36,739 bases of DNA from an uncultured Rhodospirillales bacterium. Lineage in GTDB: Bacteria; Pseudomonadota; Alphaproteobacteria; Acetobacterales; Acetobacteraceae. Positions 1-7,750 of the stretch are shown here, in pieces (positions within the stretch are counted from its first letter, which is position 1; every line of letters starts with the position of its first letter). The notes below the pieces were generated by a model that was not told where the DNA came from, ran no database searches, and saw only the letters and a list, made by a program, of their open reading frames with translations. The stretch spans positions 1-36,739 of the forward strand of contig CAIPLM010000330.1 in the NCBI GenBank assembly GCA_903865895.1, written 5' to 3'. The position numbers and the translations under genes are program-made.

Positions 1-116
1 ACAGTTGAACGAATAGAAGCGGCGCCTCGGCCAATGCGAATCAATGATGCGCAACTTATCGGCATCGCGAGCTAAAATTACGTCGTGGCGTTACGAAATT
101 CTCTTTTCCGCAGCCT

Positions 117-164
117 GCTAGGTCACGAACACCCTAGGTCACGATCGCCCTAGGCCACGAACTC
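117..164. repeat. Three tandem 16-bp repeats
   Basis: Three head-to-tail 16-bp units at 117-132, 133-148 and 149-164, each close to CCTAGGYCACGAWCNC. They end 58 bp before the start of the transposase remnant. The CCTAGG core is itself palindromic. They could be part of an IS end or a protein-binding site; nothing in the sequence decides this. Confidence 0.6.
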
Positions 165-221
165 ATGGACAGCGATCGCCGCCGGGCCTTGTGGTGTTAC
201 AAGCTTGCCGGAGTCGGGGCC

Positions 222-508
222 ATGACGCCACGTCGCTTCGAGATCACTGACTTTGAGTGGTCGATCATGCAACCGGTTCTGCCCAACAAGCGGCGGCGAG
301 TGCCGTGGGCAGATGACGGCGTGCATCAGCACGCCGCCAAGATGAAACAGAGCGCGCGGCGGAAGCCATCGCTGGGGACATCGCTGCTGCCCGATGCATG
401 GCGCGCGCGCGGCGGGCTGGCCACCAAGATCCATGCCGTGGTGGACGCCAACGGACCCCCATCGCGCTCAAGGTGAGCGAAGCCCGGTCACGTGACGGCC
501 GCCGCGCA
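222..508 (+). pseudogene. IS5-family transposase remnant
   Basis: The ATG at 222 opens a typical IS5-group N-terminus (RRFEITDFEWSIMQPVLP, then PNKRRR). The reading jumps directly to the middle of such proteins (VHQHAA, then RGGLATKIHAVVDANG), so the central part carrying the first catalytic Asp is deleted. A frameshift in the C tract at 456-460 moves the match to another frame (PIALKVSEARSRDG). The similarity stops near 508, so the C-terminal catalytic region is also gone. The element is dead. Its end overlaps the 3' end of the convergent flavin-binding gene, suggesting it landed there and then decayed. Family assignment comes from motif recognition only. Confidence 0.75.
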
Positions 509-1109
509 ACACGCCAAGGCGCGCGACCTCGGCCTCGAGTTCCGAGATGCGCTGATCCCTGGCCCCCAACGCGCTGGCGACGTCTGCGGCCTCGAAGCGT
601 TGCGGGATGTGTTGTGGGCAGTTCGCGTCCCAGGTTTTGACGGTGAACAGCAGGGTCCGCTCCGGCCTGGCTTTGTAGTCCGGCGGCATCATGCTTGCGG
701 TCAGCCCGTCGTCGTCCTCGACGATGCGCGCCTCGCCCCAGATCTTCACGCGCCGCCGCTGGGCATAGTCGATCAGGAAGAGATGCGCATTGGGTCGCTC
801 GGTGAGGTTGCCCTGGGTGATGTACTGCCGGTTGCCGGCGAAATCGGCGAACCCGATCGTCTGCCCATCGAGCACGTGCAGGAAGCCGGGCGGGCCGCCA
901 CGATGCTGGATATAGGGCTGCCCATCGGCATTGACGGTGGCGAGGAAGACGCTGGTCTGGGCGACGATGAAGGCGGCGAGGTCCGGCGTGATGGCGGTCT
1001 GCCAGCCGCCGCGCTCCTCCATGCGGGCGTAGGTGGCGCGGGAGCCCTTGCGAGCCTGGATTGCCTTGACCGCGGGCGTGAAGGCGACGTCGCTTGCGGG
1101 GGTTTGCAT
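468..1109 (-). CDS. Pyridoxamine 5'-phosphate oxidase-like FMN-binding protein
   Basis: A 213-residue protein of the PNPOx-like split-barrel family. The barrel core is visible around residues 45-125 (SVFLATVNADGQPYIQHRGG, FADFAGNRQYITQGNL, AHLFLIDYAQRRRVKIWGEA), the usual flavin-pocket region. Members are FMN- or F420-dependent oxidoreductases of varied substrate; the exact reaction here is unknown. It starts 3 bp after the stop of the DUF1348 gene, so the two are almost certainly co-transcribed. The last ~15 residues, after a short coiled-coil-like stretch (RISELEAEVARL), are read antisense through the IS5 remnant, so the native C-terminus was probably replaced. The catalytic barrel looks complete. 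Confidence 0.8.
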   Translation of the reverse strand: MQTPASDVAFTPAVKAIQARKGSRATYARMEERGGWQTAITPDLAAFIVAQTSVFLATVNADGQPYIQHRGGPPGFLHVLDGQTIGFADFAGNRQYITQGNLTERPNAHLFLIDYAQRRRVKIWGEARIVEDDDGLTASMMPPDYKARPERTLLFTVKTWDANCPQHIPQRFEAADVASALGARDQRISELEAEVARLGVLRGGRHVTGLRSP

Positions 1110-1111
1110 GG

Positions 1112-1579
1112 TCAGAGTCCGAGATCGCTGAGGGAGGGGTGGTCGTCCGGGCGGCGGCCAAGGGGCCAGTGGAAGAGACGATCCTCGGGGCGAAGGGCGA
1201 GATCGTTGATGCTGGCGAGACGGAGACGCATCAGGCCGTGCGCGTCGAACTCCCAGTTCTCATTGCCGTAGCTGCGGAACCACCGGCCTTCGGCGTCGTG
1301 CCATTCATAGGCGAAGCGTACGGCGATGCGGTCGTCGCTGTAGGTCCAGAGCTGCTTGGCCAGGCGGTAGTCGTGTTCGCGTTGCCACTTGGCGGCGAGG
1401 AATTCGGCGATGGCGGGGCGCCCCTGGAGGAAGGTGGAACGATTCCGCCAGCGGCTTTCCACGGTATAGGCGAGGGCGACGCGGGCAGGATCGCGGCTGT
1501 TCCAGGCGTCCTCGGCGAGGCGGGCCTTGGTGGCCGCGGTTTCGGCATCGAAGGGGGGAACCGGGGGGCGGGTTTCCAT
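1112..1579 (-). CDS. DUF1348 / NTF2-like (SnoaL-fold) protein
   Basis: A 155-residue protein matching the DUF1348 group of the NTF2-like superfamily, about the family's usual length. Conserved stretches are [18 protein letters not shown] at residues 37-54, FLAAKWQRE, and [23 protein letters not shown] near 88-110. These proteins are small cone-shaped alpha+beta barrels; no enzymatic role is established for this subgroup. It is first in a two-gene unit with the flavin-binding protein and diverges from the LysR regulator, which is the likely controller. Pairing of DUF1348 and PNPOx-like genes next to LysR regulators is often seen in proteobacteria and may relate to electrophile or oxidant stress; that part is inference. 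Confidence 0.8.
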   Translation of the reverse strand: METRPPVPPFDAETAATKARLAEDAWNSRDPARVALAYTVESRWRNRSTFLQGRPAIAEFLAAKWQREHDYRLAKQLWTYSDDRIAVRFAYEWHDAEGRWFRSYGNENWEFDAHGLMRLRLASINDLALRPEDRLFHWPLGRRPDDHPSLSDLGL

Positions 1580-1721
1580 GGGGGCTCTCTGTGTTTCGTG
1601 AGGGGAGGGGGAGCGGCTGGTCGCCGCCGAGGATCAGCCGGGATTTGCCGTGACCCAGCGCGCCTCCTGGGATCAGCCGGGTTGGCCCGACGGGAGGAGA
1701 GATGCCCCTTTCCATCCGTGT

Positions 1722-1741
1722 CCAATAGCCGGCAATATTGG
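1722..1741. promoter_or_regulatory. Inverted repeat in the LysR/DUF1348 divergent gap
   Basis: CCAATA at 1722-1727 and TATTGG at 1736-1741 form a perfect inverted repeat with an 8-nt spacer, ending 30 bp before the LysR start codon. The rest of the 192-bp divergent gap (1580-1771) shows no gene. The site is well placed for autoregulation by the LysR protein and control of the opposite unit. It is not a canonical T-N11-A box (the nearest T to A gap is 10). Confidence 0.45.
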
Positions 1742-1771
1742 GATTGACCCTTCCGAATTTTGGAAACTTGC

Positions 1772-2677
1772 ATGGACCGCCTGGACTCGATGTCGACCCT
1801 CTTGGCCGCGGTCGAGGCAGGGAGCCTCTCGGCGGCCTCGCGCAAGCTCAGCATGCCGCTGGCGACCGTCAGCCGCAGAGTTGCGGAGTTGGAGGCCCAT
1901 CTGGGCACCCGCCTGCTGGTCCGCACCAGCCGGCGGCTCGCGCTGACCGATACCGGCCGCGACTATGTCGCCGCCTGCCGGCGCATCCTCGAGGAGATCG
2001 GCGAGGCCGAGCGGGCGGCCGCGGGCGAATACAGCGCGCCACGCGGCGAATTGCAGATCACCGCGCCGGTTGTTTTCGGGCGGCTGCATGTGCTGCCCAT
2101 CGTGACCGCCTTCCTCGCCGCCTTTCCGGACATCAACATCCGCCTCGTGCTGGCTGACCGGATGGTCAACCTGCTGGAAGAGCACGCCGACCTTGCGGTG
2201 CGCATCGGCGCGCTGGCGGACAGCGCCCTGGTGGCCACCCGTGTGGGCTCGATCCGCCGTGTCGCCTGCGCCAGCCCGGCCTATTTCGCCACCAGCGGCA
2301 CGCTGCGGCACCCGAGCGATCTCGCCAGCCACAGCTGCGTGACATTCGAGACCTTGATGTCCCCGTCTTCATGGAGCTTCACCCTCGGGCGCGACACCGT
2401 CGCGGTCGCGGTGCGTTCGCGCCTGGCCGTGAGCACCGCGGAGGCGGCCATCGATGCCGCCGTCGCCGGTATCGGCATCACTCGCGTCTTGTCCTACCAA
2501 GTCGCGGATGCGGTGCGCGCCGGCAAGCTGGCGCTCGCCCTGACAGAGTACGAGCCGCCGCGCTCGCCGGTGAGCCTGGTCACCAATGGCCAGGGGCTGC
2601 TGCCGCAGAAGCTGCGCGCGTTCCTGGATTTCGCGGCTCCTCTGCTTCGCGCACGCCTGGAGCGGTGCGAACTCTAG
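1772..2677 (+). CDS. LysR-family transcriptional regulator
   Basis: A 301-residue regulator with the standard two-domain build. The N-terminal winged helix-turn-helix spans about residues 1-60 (AVEAGSLSAASRKLSMPLATVSRRVAELE is split over two helices, then LGTRLLVRTSRRLALTDTG). The C-terminal periplasmic-binding-like co-inducer domain begins near GELQITAPVVFGR. I chose the ATG at 1772; a TTG at 1760 would add four residues (METC) and has no better support. It faces away from the DUF1348-PNPOx pair, the usual arrangement for a LysR protein controlling its neighbour. The CCAATA-N8-TATTGG repeat lies just upstream. The ligand cannot be read from sequence. Confidence in the family is high. Confidence 0.9.
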   Translation: MDRLDSMSTLLAAVEAGSLSAASRKLSMPLATVSRRVAELEAHLGTRLLVRTSRRLALTDTGRDYVAACRRILEEIGEAERAAAGEYSAPRGELQITAPVVFGRLHVLPIVTAFLAAFPDINIRLVLADRMVNLLEEHADLAVRIGALADSALVATRVGSIRRVACASPAYFATSGTLRHPSDLASHSCVTFETLMSPSSWSFTLGRDTVAVAVRSRLAVSTAEAAIDAAVAGIGITRVLSYQVADAVRAGKLALALTEYEPPRSPVSLVTNGQGLLPQKLRAFLDFAAPLLRARLERCEL

Positions 2678-2683
2678 CGGCGC

Positions 2684-2779
2684 GAGCCATCGCGCTGGCT
2701 GGCCGGAGCCCATGCTTGGAAGCGCAGGTTGGACGACGGCCGCTACGGGCCGGTCAGCCAGTTGGCGGCCGCTGAGAAG
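2684..2779 (+). pseudogene. Fragment of a recombinase-associated mobile-element protein
   Basis: About 32 codons encode EPSRWLAGAHAWKRRLDDGR followed by YGPVSQLAAAEK. This resembles the C-terminal helix-turn-helix-like segment of proteins found with site-specific recombinases in alphaproteobacterial mobile elements (pattern LARAHAWKRxLExGxYxSIxELAxAEKI). The match ends abruptly after AAAEK. No start or stop belongs to it; it follows the LysR stop codon in the same frame. The rest of 2780-3015 holds no gene I recognise, apart from the hairpin at 2956-2983. Identification is from memory of the family pattern and is tentative. Confidence 0.35.
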
Positions 2780-2955
2780 GGTCGTGTCCGTCGGCGTGGT
2801 GGACATTCGGGTGGGGGTTGGGATTGCCATTGAACATGCGGCACTGGCGGCAATTTGGGTTTGCGTGGTCTCGATGGTCGGCGCCATGCGTTCAGCCATC
2901 GGCTCGGTCCGCATGTCGCGGCGCTGGAGCTGCCATTCGTCATCTCGCTTGTCGT

Positions 2956-2983
2956 GGCTCCACTCCTCTCAGGAGTTGGAGCC
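2956..2983 (-). terminator. Terminator-like hairpin after the cupin operon
   Basis: GGCTCC-ACTCCT pairs with AGGAGT-(T)-GGAGCC: 12 base pairs with one bulged T and a CTC loop. It sits 33 bp beyond the stop of the last gene of the minus-strand operon (cupin). No clear U tract follows, so factor-independent function is uncertain. Confidence 0.5.
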
Positions 2984-3015
2984 TCCGACCGATCCGGGGC
3001 GGTTCAATCCGGAAT

Positions 3016-3441
3016 TTATGGATTGGCCGGCGCCGTTGAGAGCAGCACGACCAGCATCTCAGTGCCCGTGTTCTCGATGCCATGGTTGCACCAGGACGGC
3101 AGGAAGATGTGTGTGCCGGCACCGATCGCCTGGGTCCCGCCGTCGAACATAACGATGCCAGTGCCCGACAGGACCGAATAGGTCTCCTCGGCCTCGTGGC
3201 AGTGCAGGTCGAGCTTGGCGTGCGGCGGGACATAGAGGATCACCACGCTGTGGTGCTTCGAGGGAGCCTTGGGATTGGTCGGGTGCACCACCCGGATGCC
3301 GCAGACCGGCTCGGTGCCGGCGCCGTAGATCACCGGCAGCCCGTCCTGCACAGTCACGATGCAGGGGAGCGGCTGCTGCGCCGGGCGGGGGATTTTCGGG
3401 GTCGGGTTGCCGTGGTCGGATAGAACGCGATAGTCGGCCAT
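3016..3441 (-). CDS. Small single-domain cupin protein
   Basis: A 141-residue protein with one cupin barrel. Motif 1 is HxH with following acidic residues (H80, H82, E83/E85/E86) and GTG near 93-95; motif 2 is PSWCNHGIEN with H120. These His residues typically bind one divalent metal, so an isomerase, dioxygenase or sugar-binding role is possible; the reaction is not deducible. There is no signal peptide, so it should be cytoplasmic. It is the last gene of the operon, starting 14 bp after the SDR stop. A cupin next to a dehydrogenase behind a peptide-type importer suggests it acts on the imported compound or its oxidised product. Confidence 0.8.
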   Translation of the reverse strand: MADYRVLSDHGNPTPKIPRPAQQPLPCIVTVQDGLPVIYGAGTEPVCGIRVVHPTNPKAPSKHHSVVILYVPPHAKLDLHCHEAEETYSVLSGTGIVMFDGGTQAIGAGTHIFLPSWCNHGIENTGTEMLVVLLSTAPANP

Positions 3442-3454
3442 GGGTTGGTTCCTT

Positions 3455-4249
3455 TCAGCGGGAGGTGCCGCCGGCGTTGAGGGCGAGGTTGCCGCCGTCG
3501 ACGGGGAGGATCACGCCTGTGATCATCGATGCCGCGTCGCTGGCGAGAAAATGGATGGCCGCGGCACAGTCTTCCGACGTCGCCAGGCGGCCGAGGGGAA
3601 TGCCGCGGATCATCCGGGCGAGGAGTTCCTTGCCGCCCGGAGAATTGGCCAGCTGGGAAAAGCCTGGCGTGTCCACCTGGCAGGGCTGCACGGCGTTGAC
3701 CCGGATGCCGGCGCCGGCCCACTCGACCGCGAGTTCGCGGGTCATCTGGTTCACGCCGGCCTTGGCGACGCTGAAGCTGACATTGCCGCGGCCGAGCGCC
3801 GAACTGCCGCCGATGGAGCTGACATTGACGATCGTCCCGCCGCGGCCGGCGGCCAGCAGCCGGCGGGCGACGGCGCGTGCCATCATGAAGCTGCCGGCCA
3901 GGTTCAGCTCGAACATGTGGCGGAACTCGGCCATCGTCACCTGCTCGGGGAGGGTGTGGCTGCCGGAGCCGGCGTTGTTGATCAGGACGGTGACGAGGCC
4001 GAGCTCGGTCTGGACGCGGTCGACCACCGTCTCGACGGCGGCCTCGTCGGTGACGTCGCCGGCATAGCCGGTCGCGTCGAGACCCTCGGCGCGCAGGGCG
4101 GCCACGGCGTCGTCGAGTTCGGCCGGGCGGATATCCATCACCGCCAAACGGGCGCCGTGCTGGCCGAGCAGGCGGGCGGTGGCCAGCCCGATTCCGGCGG
4201 CGCCGCCAGTGACCAGCGCGATGCAGCCTGTCAGGTCATGCAGCTTCAT
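3455..4249 (-). CDS. SDR-family oxidoreductase with Phe at the catalytic Tyr
   Basis: A 264-residue short-chain dehydrogenase/reductase. The cofactor motif TGGAAGIG (residues 14-21), Asp39 at the end of beta-2 (MDIR, favouring NAD over NADP), NNAG (91-94) and the active-site Ser pair (VSSIGG, 144-145) are intact. The expected YxxxK reads FSVAK: Phe159 stands where the proton-donating Tyr belongs, with Lys163 kept. The codon is TTC, one base from TAC. It may therefore be catalytically impaired, use another residue, or have a binding role. The start codon overlaps the upstream ATPase stop (ATGA), showing translational coupling. Family certain, activity doubtful. Confidence 0.9.
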   Translation of the reverse strand: MKLHDLTGCIALVTGGAAGIGLATARLLGQHGARLAVMDIRPAELDDAVAALRAEGLDATGYAGDVTDEAAVETVVDRVQTELGLVTVLINNAGSGSHTLPEQVTMAEFRHMFELNLAGSFMMARAVARRLLAAGRGGTIVNVSSIGGSSALGRGNVSFSVAKAGVNQMTRELAVEWAGAGIRVNAVQPCQVDTPGFSQLANSPGGKELLARMIRGIPLGRLATSEDCAAAIHFLASDAASMITGVILPVDGGNLALNAGGTSR

Positions 4250-5019
4250 GGGCGGTTCTCCTTCGGTCTGCGGCCGGGGATCGAGGCGATCAGCGCCTGT
4301 GTATAGGGGTGCTGCGGGTGGTCGAAGACATCGGCGGTGTCGCCCGTCTCGACGATCTCCCCGTCGCGCATCACATGGACGCGGCGTGCGAGGTAACGGA
4401 TCACGGCGAGGTCATGGGAGATCAGGATGATCGACAGGCCCTGGCCGAGCAGACCATGGAACAGGTTCAGGAGCTGGGCCTGGGCGGACTGGTCGATGGC
4501 CGAGGTGGGCTCGTCGGCGATCAGCAGCGCCGGGCTGGCGGAGAGGGCGCGGGCGACGCTGGCGCGCTGGCGCTGGCCGCCGGAGAGCAGGCGCGGCTTC
4601 TTGCGGGCGTCATCGGGGCCGATGCCCATGCGCGCCAGCAGGTCGAGTGACCGAATGTTGGCCTCGGCGGCGGAGCAGCGCTCGTGGAAGCGGCAGGCCT
4701 CGGCGACGGCGGCGAGCGCGGTCATGCGGGGGTTGAGGCTGCCATAGGGGTCCTGAAAGACCATCTGCACCTGGCGGCGCAGCGGCCCGGGATAGGCGAT
4801 GCTGCCGGCATAGACGGGCTGGCCGCGGAACAGCACCTCGCCTTGGCTTGGCGGCTGGAGACCGGCGAGAATCCGCGCCAGGGTCGACTTGCCGCTGCCG
4901 GACTCGCCGACGATGCCGATCGACTCGCCGGGCGCGATCGACAGCGTTGCGTCGCGGACGGCGGCGACGCGGCCGAAGCGCATGGCGACACCGCGCGCCG
5001 ACAGCAGCGGCGCGATCAT
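4246..5019 (-). CDS. Dipeptide/oligopeptide-type ABC transporter ATPase (DppF/OppF-like)
   Basis: A 257-residue cytoplasmic ATPase that powers import with its partner ATPase. Visible motifs: Walker A GESGSGKST (38-46), Q-loop in MVFQDPYGSLNP (around 86-97, typical of the Opp/Dpp group), signature LSGGQRQR (145-152), Walker B LLIADE (165-170) and switch His202. It is somewhat short because it lacks the C-terminal cysteine-containing oligopeptide domain, which its partner has. Its start overlaps the upstream ATPase stop by 4 bp. The substrate cannot be named; Opp/Dpp-type systems also carry nickel, opines, glutathione and plant oligosaccharides. Confidence 0.92.
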   Translation of the reverse strand: MIAPLLSARGVAMRFGRVAAVRDATLSIAPGESIGIVGESGSGKSTLARILAGLQPPSQGEVLFRGQPVYAGSIAYPGPLRRQVQMVFQDPYGSLNPRMTALAAVAEACRFHERCSAAEANIRSLDLLARMGIGPDDARKKPRLLSGGQRQRASVARALSASPALLIADEPTSAIDQSAQAQLLNLFHGLLGQGLSIILISHDLAVIRYLARRVHVMRDGEIVETGDTADVFDHPQHPYTQALIASIPGRRPKENRP

Positions 5020-5972
5020 GCCGCCCGCTCCGGATGCAGGCAGGCATTGGCATGGGCCTCGCCGCGCAGGGGCGGGTGGGGACCAAGGCCGCAGTCGGGC
5101 TGGGCGATGGAGCAGCGTGCGGCGAAGCGGCAGCCGGGCGGCCAGTCTCCGACGGAAGGTGGCTGGCCAGCGATGGTGAGCAGCGGCGCGCCGGGCTCGG
5201 CGAGCTCGATGCGGGAGCGATTGAGCGCGATCGTGTAGGGATGTCGCGGGGCGGCATTGGCGGGGACGGACTCGACGCAGGCACCGGCATGCATCACCAG
5301 AATGCGGTCGCAGACATCGTCGACCAGAGCGAGGTCGTGGGAGACGAGGATGATGGCGGTACCCAGCCGTGCCCGGATGTCGCGCAGCAGCTGCATGATC
5401 CCGGCCTGGACGGTGACGTCGAGACCCGTGGTTGGTTCATCCGCCACCAGCAGTTCCGGCGTGCCGGCGATGGCGCAGGCGATCATGACGCGCTGGCGCA
5501 TGCCGCCGCTGAGCTGGTGGGGATACTGGTCCAGCACCCGTTCGGGACGGCGGATCTGCACGAGGTCGAGCAATTCGCGGGCGCGGGCCGGGACGTCGGT
5601 GCCGGGGGTGCCCTGCAGGATGGCCTCGCGAAGCTGGGCTGCGATGGTCATCACCGGGTTGGGGCCGGCCAGCGCGCTCTGCGGCACGTAGCCGACACGG
5701 CGGCCGCGGATGTCGCGCCAGGCGTGTTCATCGGTGTGGGCGAGGTCGGTGCCGGCGAGGGTGATGCGGCCGGAGAGGATCGCTGCGCCGCGCCGTCGCA
5801 AGGTGCCAATCAGGCTGCGGCAGAGCATCGTCTTGCCGGAGCCGGACTCGCCGATCAGACCAAGCATCTCGCCGGGCTGGAGGCGCAGGCTGGCGTTCTC
5901 GACGATCACCAGCGGCGTCGCCCGGCCGCGGGGAATGCCGATGGTGAGGTCGGCGATGTCGAGCAGGCTCAT
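5016..5972 (-). CDS. Dipeptide/oligopeptide-type ABC transporter ATPase (DppD/OppD-like)
   Basis: A 318-residue partner ATPase. Walker A is GESGSGKT (41-48), followed by YVPQSALAGPNPVMTI (Q-loop region, about 95-110), signature LSGGMRQR (154-161), Walker B LLVADEP (174-180) and D-loop TGLD. The C-terminus carries the family's cysteine motif (GCRFAARC, then CGLG and ANAC, about residues 279-313), known in DppD-type proteins to bind an iron-sulfur cluster. It overlaps the permease upstream and the second ATPase downstream by 4 bp each, so the transporter genes are tightly coupled. Confidence 0.92.
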   Translation of the reverse strand: MSLLDIADLTIGIPRGRATPLVIVENASLRLQPGEMLGLIGESGSGKTMLCRSLIGTLRRRGAAILSGRITLAGTDLAHTDEHAWRDIRGRRVGYVPQSALAGPNPVMTIAAQLREAILQGTPGTDVPARARELLDLVQIRRPERVLDQYPHQLSGGMRQRVMIACAIAGTPELLVADEPTTGLDVTVQAGIMQLLRDIRARLGTAIILVSHDLALVDDVCDRILVMHAGACVESVPANAAPRHPYTIALNRSRIELAEPGAPLLTIAGQPPSVGDWPPGCRFAARCSIAQPDCGLGPHPPLRGEAHANACLHPERAA

Positions 5973-6778
5973 TCGCCGGCTCCGCGTTCACGGCGGGACA
6001 TTCCCTCGGCGATGAAAGACAGGCCGATGCCGGCCCAGCACAAGGCGATGCCGGGGAAGATGGTCATCCACCAGGCATTCAGCACGAAGGGGCGGCCCTC
6101 GCTCATCATCACGCCCCATTCGGCGGTCGGCGGGGCGGCGCCGAGCGACAAAAAGGACAGGCCGGAAATCAGCATGATGACGAGGATGAAGTCGCTCAGC
6201 GCATAGGCCAGGGTCTCGGCCGAGACATTGGGTACGAAGTGACGCAGCAGGATGCGATGCCACGGGTAGCCCTGCAGACGGGCGGCCTCGATGTATGCCA
6301 TGCGGGCTACGACCGAAGCGCGGGTGCGGGCGATGCGGGCGTAGCGGGCCCAGTTGGTCATGGCGAGCACGATGACGATGCTCTTCAGCCCGGGGCCGAA
6401 CAGGGCGATGAGCGCGATGGCGAGCACCAGCAGCGGCAGGGCGTTGATGGCGTCGATCAGCGACCCCGTCAGCGCGGTGACGATGCGGCTGGTGGCCAGG
6501 CTCAGCAGGATGCCGATGGCGGTGCCGAGCACGAGCGGGATGGTGACGCCGAGGAAGGCGACGCCGAGATCGCGATAGACGGCGGCGAAGACGCGGGTGA
6601 AGACGTCGCGGCCGAGCTGGTCGGTGCCGAACCAGTAGTCGCGTGACGGCGGCTGGAAGGGGATGGCGACCAGCTCGTTGGGTTGGAACTCGCTCAGCAG
6701 CGGCACCGCCGCGCCGGCCAGCAGCAGGAGGGCGAGCATGACCGTGCCACCGGCGATGCCGATCCGTCCCTCGTTCAC
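5969..6778 (-). CDS. Dipeptide-type ABC transporter permease (DppC-like)
   Basis: A 269-residue inner-membrane permease of the binding-protein-dependent transport family. I start it at the GTG at 6778, which overlaps the upstream permease stop as GTGA and gives the normal DppC N-terminus (VNEGRIGIAGG then a long hydrophobic helix); the frame stays open farther upstream, but those residues are not DppC-like. FGTDQLGRDVF, diagnostic of the DppC group, precedes the membrane domain. The cytoplasmic EAA loop reads EAARLQGYPWHRILLRHFVPN in two adjoining parts, the ATPase contact site. About six membrane segments are expected. It forms a heterodimer with the DppB-like permease. Confidence 0.9.
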   Translation of the reverse strand: MNEGRIGIAGGTVMLALLLLAGAAVPLLSEFQPNELVAIPFQPPSRDYWFGTDQLGRDVFTRVFAAVYRDLGVAFLGVTIPLVLGTAIGILLSLATSRIVTALTGSLIDAINALPLLVLAIALIALFGPGLKSIVIVLAMTNWARYARIARTRASVVARMAYIEAARLQGYPWHRILLRHFVPNVSAETLAYALSDFILVIMLISGLSFLSLGAAPPTAEWGVMMSEGRPFVLNAWWMTIFPGIALCWAGIGLSFIAEGMSRRERGAGE

Positions 6779-7746
6779 GCCGCCCCCACGCGCGGGTCGA
6801 GCCAGTTGGCCAGCAGGTCGCCGGCCAGGCTGACAGCGACGACGAACAGGCCGAACACCAGGACGATGCCCTGCACCAGCGGGTAGTCGCGGTTGATCAC
6901 GGCGCCGACCAGGCTGCGGCCGATCCCGGGCAGCGAGAAGATGGTCTCGATAATGACCGTCGAGCCGATCATCACGCCGACCATGTAGGACAGCAGGACG
7001 ATGCTGGGGGCGAGCGAGGGCTTCAGCAGATAGAACCAGGCGAAGCGCAGGCGCGAGACGCCGCGGATGATGCCGGTCTCGACGAATTCCTCGCCGCGCG
7101 TCTGCACCAGCGAGGCGTGCAGCACGCGGGACAGCACGGGCACCAGGTGGGTGCAGATCACCAAAGCCGGCAGCCAGAGGAAGCGCAGATTGCCGGGAAA
7201 GCCCGGCTCGTAGCCGATGATCGGCGCGATCCGCCAATGCAGGCCGAACAGGATCAGGCCGATCAGCGCGGTGAAGAAGGTGGGGATGGCGAGCATCACC
7301 GAGGTGGTGGCGCGGAAGACATAGGGCACGATCGGGCTGCGCCTTGTGGCGATCAGCAGCGCGAGCGGCACCGCCATGGCCAAGGCGAGCACGAGGGTGA
7401 CAGCGATGATGCCGAGCGTCACCGGCAGTGATTCGGCGATGATGTCGGCGACATCACGCCTGGTCTCGATCGAGGTGCCGAGCCGGCCGTGCAGCATGCC
7501 CCAGGTGTATTCGACGAACTGGGTGGCGGGATCGACGTCCAGCCGGAGGTCGCGGCGCATCTTCTCGATCGCCGCCGGTGGCGCCTCGGCGCCGAGCAGG
7601 GCGATCACCGGGTCACCGGGGGCGATGCGGATCAGGCCGAAGGCGATGACCATGACCCAGAGCGCGACCCCGGTGGCGCGGGCCAGCCGGCCGAGGCTGC
7701 GGCGCAGGAATGCGCCGCGGGCGGCCTGCTGGTCGTCCGTTGCCAT
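6775..7746 (-). CDS. Dipeptide-type ABC transporter permease (DppB-like)
   Basis: A 323-residue inner-membrane permease. The first membrane segment (GVALWVMVIAFGLIRIAPGDP) carries the GDP motif common to DppB proteins, followed by the periplasmic LGTSIETRRDV segment and five further hydrophobic stretches. The ATPase-contact loop is the degenerate EAA motif FVETGIIRGVSRLRFAWFYLL region. Another DppB mark is FSLPGIGRSLVGAVINRDYP near the C-terminus. It starts 4 bp after the stop of the binding-protein gene and overlaps the next permease. Confidence 0.92.
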   Translation of the reverse strand: MATDDQQAARGAFLRRSLGRLARATGVALWVMVIAFGLIRIAPGDPVIALLGAEAPPAAIEKMRRDLRLDVDPATQFVEYTWGMLHGRLGTSIETRRDVADIIAESLPVTLGIIAVTLVLALAMAVPLALLIATRRSPIVPYVFRATTSVMLAIPTFFTALIGLILFGLHWRIAPIIGYEPGFPGNLRFLWLPALVICTHLVPVLSRVLHASLVQTRGEEFVETGIIRGVSRLRFAWFYLLKPSLAPSIVLLSYMVGVMIGSTVIIETIFSLPGIGRSLVGAVINRDYPLVQGIVLVFGLFVVAVSLAGDLLANWLDPRVGAA

Positions 7747-7750
7747 GGGC

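Noticed and set aside
1722-1741. Canonical LysR T-N11-A box
   Set aside because: The T to A gap is 10, not 11; kept only as a generic inverted repeat.
2780-3015. Hydrophobic stretches in two plus-strand frames resembling a frameshifted membrane protein
   Set aside because: No family pattern, no start, and the apparent frameshift is needed to join them; only the hairpin is supportable.
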